Below are positions 57,201-64,000 of a stretch of 64,000 bases of DNA, one piece after another; the stretch's first letter is position 1, and each line of letters starts with the position of its first letter. Below the pieces are notes generated by a model. The model saw only the letters and a list, made by a program, of their open reading frames with translations. It searched no databases and had not been told where the DNA came from. Both the position numbers and the translations under genes were made by a program. Source of the stretch: Paratinospora sagittata (Eukaryota > Streptophyta > Magnoliopsida > Ranunculales > Menispermaceae); assembly GCA_035771175.1 (NCBI GenBank), contig CM069605.1:17624288-17688287 (forward strand). Direction: 5' to 3'.

Positions 57201-59568
57201 ACGTTACCAAAAGTCGGGAAGCTCAACGCAGCTAAGCCTTTCCCTTCTCCTTCCTATCAGAACCTGAAATGATAAGAATGAGGTGCGTGCTACAACAAGC
57301 TCAGTGAATGTTTTCTACAAGTGGCAATATACATGGATTTAGATAAAATAGGGTAAAAGCTCATCAAAACAATTTAAATAACATGGTGATATACAAGATC
57401 ATATACATGCTAAACATAATGCATCATGTCAATATTCAAGACAATGCATTTCATTTTCTAAACATGTAATATGCAATCTTAGACACCTCCTGAGTAAGAA
57501 ACAATCAAGAGCTTGTGCGCGCAACACCCAACGCCCGATTGAACTTCCTTACTCGTATTCTATTAGGATTTATGGGATTGTATGAACCATAGGATCCACC
57601 CACCATGACAAATATCATGCTTAAGCGAATCCTAACATACACAATCCATAAAAATCCTCTGCCAGGTCCACAATTAGGGATCACCATCTAGCCCAATGGA
57701 ATTTCCTAGAATTTCATACTAGGAGATCCAACCAATTGCTAACCCTATTAGACTATGTTCAAATTCATTTCAGGAATTATTAAAACATGTATTACACATA
57801 TATATCAATTCAAACACTTTATATAATACAACGCCACATATAGAAACCAAATGTAAAGAAACACTCACAATTGATTGGCTAGACTTTAGCCAATTCAAAT
57901 CCAACTAAGACTAGGCACTTCAACCTCAATTGGCACAATTGGGGATAATTGGATCAATCACAAACCCTGCATATACACAGGTTCATTCATTGTTAAAATC
58001 AGTTTACATGCCCATTAACCATGATTAAACCCAATTCAATAGCCAATTTTAGACTCTAAAATGGTTGCACCTATGAGCTAACCCATGTAACTCAATTAAA
58101 TTATTTTACATCTAATTAAACTCATTTAACCCAAAAGAATGCATAAGGTTTTTTCCCATGATCCAACCATTATAATACAATGCATTCAATCATAATTTGG
58201 GCCAATGAGACTAATCCCTAAGTCAATTTAATTAATTGACTTACTCTAGGCCAAAAGCCCCAAATTTAGACAAAGTCCCAAATCGTGGCCTTAGCCAAAT
58301 TTGCACTACACCTTGGTTTTTCAACATGCAAAATCAGTATTTTAAACCATCATTCATCCACAATGACCCATTTAATCAACATAGTTGACATGCATTTCAA
58401 ATGTAAAGCTATAGGTCACATTTCTAGCGTTAGGGTAAAATACATGACTTCACATTTAAACACCTTTAATAATGGAATTAGAAACATTAATTACACTCCT
58501 AATTCAATGTACTGTTCGGATGTAACAAACTACCAAACAAAATATCTAATAACTAAATTAACCGTTCAAATTCAAGAATATCAAGAGACAAACCTTCTGT
58601 CCAATATTGTGCTAAATCCCACAACAAATCAAAGAGATATGCATCTTTGATTAAGACAGCTCTAATTGGACAGTTTCTCCCCTCCTACTGAAAATACTTG
58701 AACTCAGACGATTATATCTCACAAAATACTCAACGAGTCAACATCTGAACCGTTCATAATCCAAAACGTTCAGTTTTGAACCATCTGCTGAAGTATCACA
58801 TCCATCCACGCTAGATTTAGGAGATCCAGCAGTTTGATATAAACTGTGCGAGAAATCTAGATTTTCTGACCAGTTGTATTTGGAAGGTTATAACTCCTTG
58901 TATTTGCAAGGAAGCTTTCTTCTCTCCTTCCTCTCCTTTTCTTTTCTTTTCTCTCAACCTTACTCTCTCAAAAACGTCCCCCAAGGAAGAAAATGAGAGA
59001 TTGAGGCACATGGTACACCCACATGCACCCATTTTGTCAAGTGTTAATTATGCTCCAACACCATGCCATTTGCTCAATGACTCATTTGTTAGCCACGTGG
59101 CCTTTACCCAATCACAATTCCATCATTTTTTTCATTTATTTTATCAATACATGCCCATTTCAAACAGTTTCATCATTTTTGTTAACCAATCCACTAATTC
59201 CGGCAATTCCATTATTTTTTCATTTATTTAATCAATACATGCCCATTTCAAATCATGGTCAATTGGCCCCATTATACAATTAATAACACATACATTAATA
59301 TTAATATGTCACTATTAATATATTACTTTTAGTAATGTGTATTATTATCACTATCAATGTCATTAGCACAAAAATAAAAATATTAATAATGATAATTCTC
59401 TAAAATAGCACGCATTTGTCACATCATCATCTAAGTAATAAATAAAAATCATACATTATATATATATGATCAAAATACAAGTATAATACAAATTAAATAT
59501 TTACACAAGCATCCAGAGTTGGGCGATCTATGTCATTGTGACGTCATTTGTGAATATGGGTCGTTACA
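54239..59568 (-). repeat. Tekay-like 5' LTR, split by an antisense LTR
   Basis: 54239-54465 and 57120-59568 together make about 2.68 kb homologous to 39753-42060. It contains a local duplication near 59110-59250 (CAATACATGCCCATTTCAAA twice). Confidence 0.88.
54466..57119 (+). mobile_element. Antisense solo LTR (2.65 kb) in the 5' LTR
   Basis: TGTAACACCCGACC to GTGGGTCGTGACA, flanked by TCCCA and TCCAA, a 4/5 target duplication. Its end is the reverse complement of the start of the host LTR, so it is the same broad family in opposite orientation. A TATA box TATAAAAG at 55071-55078 follows GGGCCCA. Confidence 0.87.
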
Positions 59569-59573
59569 CAAGA

Positions 59574-60115
59574 ACCAATTTATTGATTCAAAAATACTTT
59601 GATATAAGATTAAATTCTTTTGAATCATTCAAAACTTATTTAAAACATGATTGAAACCTTTTGAAAACCATTTTGACAAAATCAAATGAAGGATCAAGTT
59701 GGTTTTAAAAACTTATTGGAAAATGTGATTTTGATGAGAATTCATGCAAATATGACTCAAACAAGTTTGAAACATAGACCAAACATGTTTGAATAAATTA
59801 AAATCATGTTTAGAGAAATCTAATGCATGTATGAATGATTGAGCAATATAGAACAAGGGGGTTTACAACCTATATCAAAACTCTATGACCTTTAGCTCAT
59901 ATTTTTATTTTCTCATCTTGACACGTCCAAGCTTTAGTTTAGACTTCCTTTTATCTGCTTGATTTGACTTGAACGAGCTTAAATCTTGTATTAGCTTTTT
60001 TATTGCTTTTGGTGCTGAAATATACTAAATTGAAACATTAGCACCATTTGTTATATTGTTTGTTAGCATCAAAACACTTAGGAGAAAGCTAAGTGAGAAA
60101 CTACTTGGGCTAACA
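59574..60115 (-). repeat. Outer element 3' LTR, proximal part
   Basis: Continuation of 38354-39752. Ends GGGCTAACA (TGTTAGCCC on its own strand). It is followed by the purine tract (minus AAAAAGGGAGAGAT, within 60116-60133). Confidence 0.8.
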
Positions 60116-60133
60116 ATCTCTCCCTTTTTTAAG

Positions 60134-62805
60134 ATAACAAACAATATAAACTTGATAAACATTGATACTAAAATGATACAGGATAGCATGATCATGATAA
60201 ATGTGAAATATTACAAACATACTATCAACTCATATTATTTATCAAGGTTCAACTATCTCTCCCCCTTTTTGATATTAGGAAAAAGGATAAAAAGAATCAT
60301 CCAGATTCTCATGGAGAAAGTCCTATGTCCTAGGCATCAAAACACGAGAGCTGCCCTTTTCTAAAAGCGATGGAGGCTTTCCCTAATTTATGAACTCAAC
60401 ACTCAAGAAAATTCATGATATTCAATCAAGATTTAGCACGCATGAATGCATAGTAGATGCCATACCATAAGACACACACTTGAGATTCAAGAATAATAAT
60501 TTAACCACATGGAGAGATGTCAAGAAGGGATTTGGAAATTTTGAGCTCAATAACATTCATAGGCTAGCAAAAAAAATGATACCACTTGTTGAACACTGAA
60601 CAATTGTCGGTACTTACGCATGTATAGCTTAGCCAATTAGAGGTACATGTAGATGCATATGTGTAAGTTAAAAATTTGTGTTAGGCATCTAGACATGTAG
60701 AGATGAGAAGGATATGCCAATAGGATAATTTATAAAGAGTTTTAGGCACAAACAATCATTCTCATGGTATTAGGCACAAGTAAAAATTTGATAATCAACC
60801 CAAGCCTACTATAAGATATGCTCTATCATGTATGAGAAATGAGTACGCTATACATTAAGATTCATAGTATAGGCAAAATGATCTATGATTAAGCATTGCC
60901 TAGCTAGGATGATTTCAGGAAGATGCAAAATATAGTTTAAAAGGCTCAAGGCATCCATTTGAAATCACAATTCAAAACATTTGATGTATATAGGATTTGA
61001 AATTCAAGCAATGCATCAAAATCATGTATGAATGGAACATGAATGCTAAAATGGATAAGTATGAGAATGGGCATCCTATTTTCATTGACTTAGGCATGTG
61101 AAAAAATGTAAATAAGCACACGACCTAAGATGAGGATTCCAAGTAATGCATTGAAGGATATAAATAATGTGAAATGCATACTTGAATCATGAAGTAGATG
61201 TGAGTCATGCATATATAAAGGTAATTTAGTACAAGCATGAATACCAATTGTTGGAATTGGTCATCACTGACACTCATGAAAATATTTTATAATTATGAGT
61301 GTGCCACTTAACATGATTTTATATATGGCATAACTATGAGGCATGAGTACTAGGCAAAATGAAGACATTAAGGCACACGAGCCTAGCATAATTTGTGTTT
61401 TGATCAAGAAAAGTAAATATGATAAGCACATGATCAAAACAAGTCTTAGTGAAGTGAATATGAGCCAAAATATATCAAATTATTTCAAATCATATGGCAA
61501 CATATACACATGATACATATAGGCATTAAGAGATCAAAATTATATAGCAAAAAAAAAACTATATAGAAAGCAATATGATATTTTATAAATATTCAAGAAA
61601 TTTATACTGCATACATCAAATGAGTATAAGCTTTAAAATTGTATAGTATAAAGTGCAACAAGCTTATACATCATAAAAGTGTAAAAAGATATTGATTTCA
61701 TTGGACACTCATTAAAATATATCATTGATGTAAGAGAAATTACAAAATTTATACCCCATGCATCAATGATCATTCACCAAAGAAATAGGTAATAAGATTT
61801 GCAACATTAGGAAAAATAACCCTATTTCATTCTAAGGGATGCAATATGATAGATGACATATAAGCATTATATTTATATTGCAAGCATTTAATATTAATAA
61901 AAATGAATAATATAATATTAAGCCCAACATGCTTATTACACATAGGCGTATGCATACAAATATTTCTTTTTAATCACAAGAAAGCCTAAGACATGATTTT
62001 GTTAATTTAAGTAATCATGTTAATCAACTAGTTGTACACCTATTGATTAAGTTTAAGCACCGAGTTAACAACATCAACAAACACATGTGTCATGATAGAT
62101 ATGAAATAATAAATCTACACACATACATCTTTAAAATGTATTTTCCTTAAAATAATTCTTGATGAGGTACAAAGGAAAAACATTAAAAAAGTCTTTGATG
62201 ATAAGTGATGAAGTATCTATGAAGATAAATACGTACACTTATCAAATACATTCACCGTGATTTTAAATAATCAATCAATGAATATACAATACATGGCAAA
62301 TGATTGAATGACTAAAATATAAAATGTGAACATCTTAGTCATTCAAGTTCTTATTACTCATTCTAGTTGACTAGACTTATTTGTTTGATATAAATATGGG
62401 TTCATTCTTAGTGAGAATTTGTCATAAATAATTTGATACTTGGAAGCAATAGACAAGTCCAACTATTATTCATGGAAATGACAAAAAATTCATAATATAG
62501 AAATTTGAAGTCAAGATAGTCATTCCATATAGTTTTCCTTCAAATATGAGTGAATGGACATGGTAGAGATATATGTTAATTGTACTCATTCACCCTAGAA
62601 GGATAATGGTCATCATCATATAAGTTTTATGATTGTCTATGATTTATGATAAGCACATTAATCATATACTAAGACTTATAAGGAAATATGATATTCTATA
62701 TGCAAGCTCAAAATTATTCTTAAAATAAAATTTTAGTACTAAAGCATGGATACAAGCATAATCATGATAATGAAATAGAAATGACACCTGTAAGTTATGA
62801 TTTTA
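60134..62805 (-). other. Non-coding interior of the outer element
   Basis: 2.7 kb of AT-rich DNA between the purine tract and gag, where pol would be expected. In no frame do I find protease, integrase, RT or RNase H motifs, even broken ones. It is either deleted and replaced, or the element family never carried pol. Confidence 0.65.
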
Positions 62806-63996
62806 TCAAAATGCATTGTATTCCTTTTGTTTCGACCAATGAGTATAACCTAAGCCAGTTTTGTCTAATACACATCTTTGTGATCCTAGCATCACGTCGA
62901 AAAACTTTTGACCATTTGTGAATTTAGTCATAGTGCAATTCAGGTCTTCCTTTTCCTTTCTAAGAGTTCCATTTTCAATTTTTAATTTCCCAGCAACTTT
63001 CTTAAGTTGTTCATTGTCTAGAGACATTCCGTCTAGCTTTTCTTGTTGGAATTCTATTTCCTTAAGAGCTTCTTCAAGACTATGCTTGAGCTTTTCATTT
63101 TTCTTGGTCTCTTAACTAAGTTTTGTCTTAAGTTCTTGAATGTGAGCATAGAGCTCATTAAGTTTGTCAATGGGTTCAGATTTTACCTCGGTGCTTACCA
63201 TTAAACACAGTGCAACAATGTGATCTAAATCCGCTTCATCTTCGCTTGAACTGGAATCATCCCATGTAGCATTGAGAACTTTCTTGTCCCTTCTATATGA
63301 GCTTGAATTCTTTTTATATTTAGTGGGACATTCGCTCTTTACATGACCTGGTTTGTTACAACCGTAACAAATTAACTCTACAGGTTTGGACTCGGGTTTC
63401 TTTCCTTCGTGGAACCTTGAGTAAGAGTTGTTCTTGCTCTTTCTCCTAAGCAAATTGTTAAACTTTCTAGACAACATAGCCATGTCATCTTCTGAATCTG
63501 AATCATTTTTAGAATCAGTTTCAACATTGAGGGCAATAGATTTCTTTTCTTTTTCCTCAACTTTGACCAGACTCATCTTATCTCTTAACTTCATTTCATG
63601 AATCATCAATGAACCGCATAGTTCATCAAAAGTATATTCAACCATATTCTTGGCTTCTTCAATGGCTGGGGCCTTGGGTTCCCATGCTCTGGGTAGGCCT
63701 TGTAGAAACTTTATAATAGATTCTTCTTAGTCATAGATTTTTTCTAGGTTCTTCATTTCACTGATGTTTGTTGTAAACTAAGCAATAACCTCAGCTATCG
63801 AATCAGTTTCCTTCATACTATAGGTCTCATATTTTTCAACTAATAGTTGGAGCTTTGCCTTTTTAACTTGCAAAGTTCCTTCGTGGGTGACCTCTAACTT
63901 GTTCAAGATTTCCTTAGCGGTTTCACGCGCACTAACTCTATTGAACTCTTTGACTGATAAACTGCAAAACAAAATGTTTACAGCTTGGTTATTCAA
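62806..63996 (-). pseudogene. gag: Outer element gag remnant (SIRE-like)
   Basis: A single minus-strand frame continues through three in-frame stops (TAG 63778-63780, TAA 63727-63729, TAA 63112-63114) without a frameshift. It holds the UBN2 capsid part (KEILNKLEVTHEGT, FLQGLPRAWEP), the zinc knuckle CYGCNKPGHVKSEC near 63365-63325, a coiled-coil-like acidic region and the conserved tail MLGSQRCVLDKTGLGY near 62870. The tail is typical of gag that is normally followed by pol in plant Copia elements. The upstream start is outside the window. Confidence 0.85.
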
Positions 63997-64000
63997 TAGT

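Larger units (their letters stand above)
39753..59568 (-). mobile_element. Tekay/Del-like Gypsy element, nested and itself interrupted
   Basis: Bounded by TGTCACGACCC (39753) and GGGTCGTTACA (59568) with perfect TSD CAAGA (39748-39752, 59569-59573), inserted in the outer LTR. It has LTRs at 39753-42060 and 54239-59568, primer site, gag, protease, RT, RNase H and integrase on the minus strand. The integrase tail (SGVHDVFHVSML-type, NKEIPLVRVKW) resembles Tekay/Del chromoviruses as I know them. The span is 19.8 kb because of three later insertions. Stops throughout make it defective. Confidence 0.93.
38354..64000 (-). mobile_element. Outer Copia-like LTR element, gag only, runs past the window
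   Basis: The 3' LTR starts at 60115 on the minus strand (TGTTAGCCC) and ends at 38354 (GTCCAACA). It is split by the nested Gypsy element. The interior runs from 60116 to beyond 64000 and holds gag at 63996-62806 but no recognisable protease, integrase, RT or RNase H. The gag resembles SIRE/Maximus-type Copia gag. The 5' LTR lies outside, so the total length is unknown. Confidence 0.75.

Overview
The window is nuclear DNA of a flowering plant, most likely a eudicot. Two low-copy genes are visible: a broken cyclic nucleotide-gated channel gene and a small dynein light chain gene, both with plant-style GT-AG introns. Nearly everything else is LTR retrotransposons, solo LTRs, small inverted-repeat elements and AT-rich filler. 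I see no organelle, bacterial or viral genome features, and the species cannot be named from this sequence.

Layout. 1-2290: an array of long inverted repeats and 516-bp tandem units that carry tRNA-like promoter modules. 2566-2774: a small TIR element. 2790-8693: a young, nearly intact Ty1/Copia element (442-bp LTRs, TSD AATAC) with one frame break inside gag. 8939-20144: a CNGC2/CNGC4-type channel pseudogene on the + strand with 7 recognisable exons. Its first exon is split by a Ty3/Gypsy chromovirus (9186-14342, TSD CACAG) whose two 365-bp LTRs are identical but whose reverse transcriptase has lost a catalytic Asp. A TIR element sits in intron 1, and a solo LTR (20200-21828, TSD TTATA) lies 55 bp past the gene. 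22961-23420 (-): a two-exon dynein light chain gene, apparently intact. 25848-26024: a second copy of the small TIR element. 26288-31461 (-): an old, eroded Copia element. 31803-36240: a degenerate segmental duplication whose second copy carries a 1.46-kb TIR insertion.

38354 to the window end is a deep nest. The outermost layer is a Copia-like element on the - strand. Its 3' LTR (38354-39752 continued at 59574-60115) is split by a Tekay/Del-like Gypsy element (39753-59568, TSD CAAGA). That Gypsy element is itself broken by a 1.67-kb LTR-like insertion in RNase H (43954-45619), by a solo LTR complex in the protease-RT spacer (46672-52304, TSD AAACC) and by an antisense solo LTR of its own family in its 5' LTR (54466-57119). 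The outer element keeps a gag remnant at 62806-63996, but where pol should lie (60134-62805) nothing codes.

How the parts relate. The channel pseudogene was damaged by both transposon insertion and point mutation: three frameshifts and three premature stops that look like C-to-T or G-to-A changes. The Gypsy insertion is the youngest datable event. No new cellular system such as a defence locus or gene cluster is visible. The most unusual items are the foldback/tRNA-like array, the switchable hairpin and GTTCA-rich leader of the young Copia element, the identical-LTR Gypsy copy with a damaged polymerase site, and the pol-less outer element.
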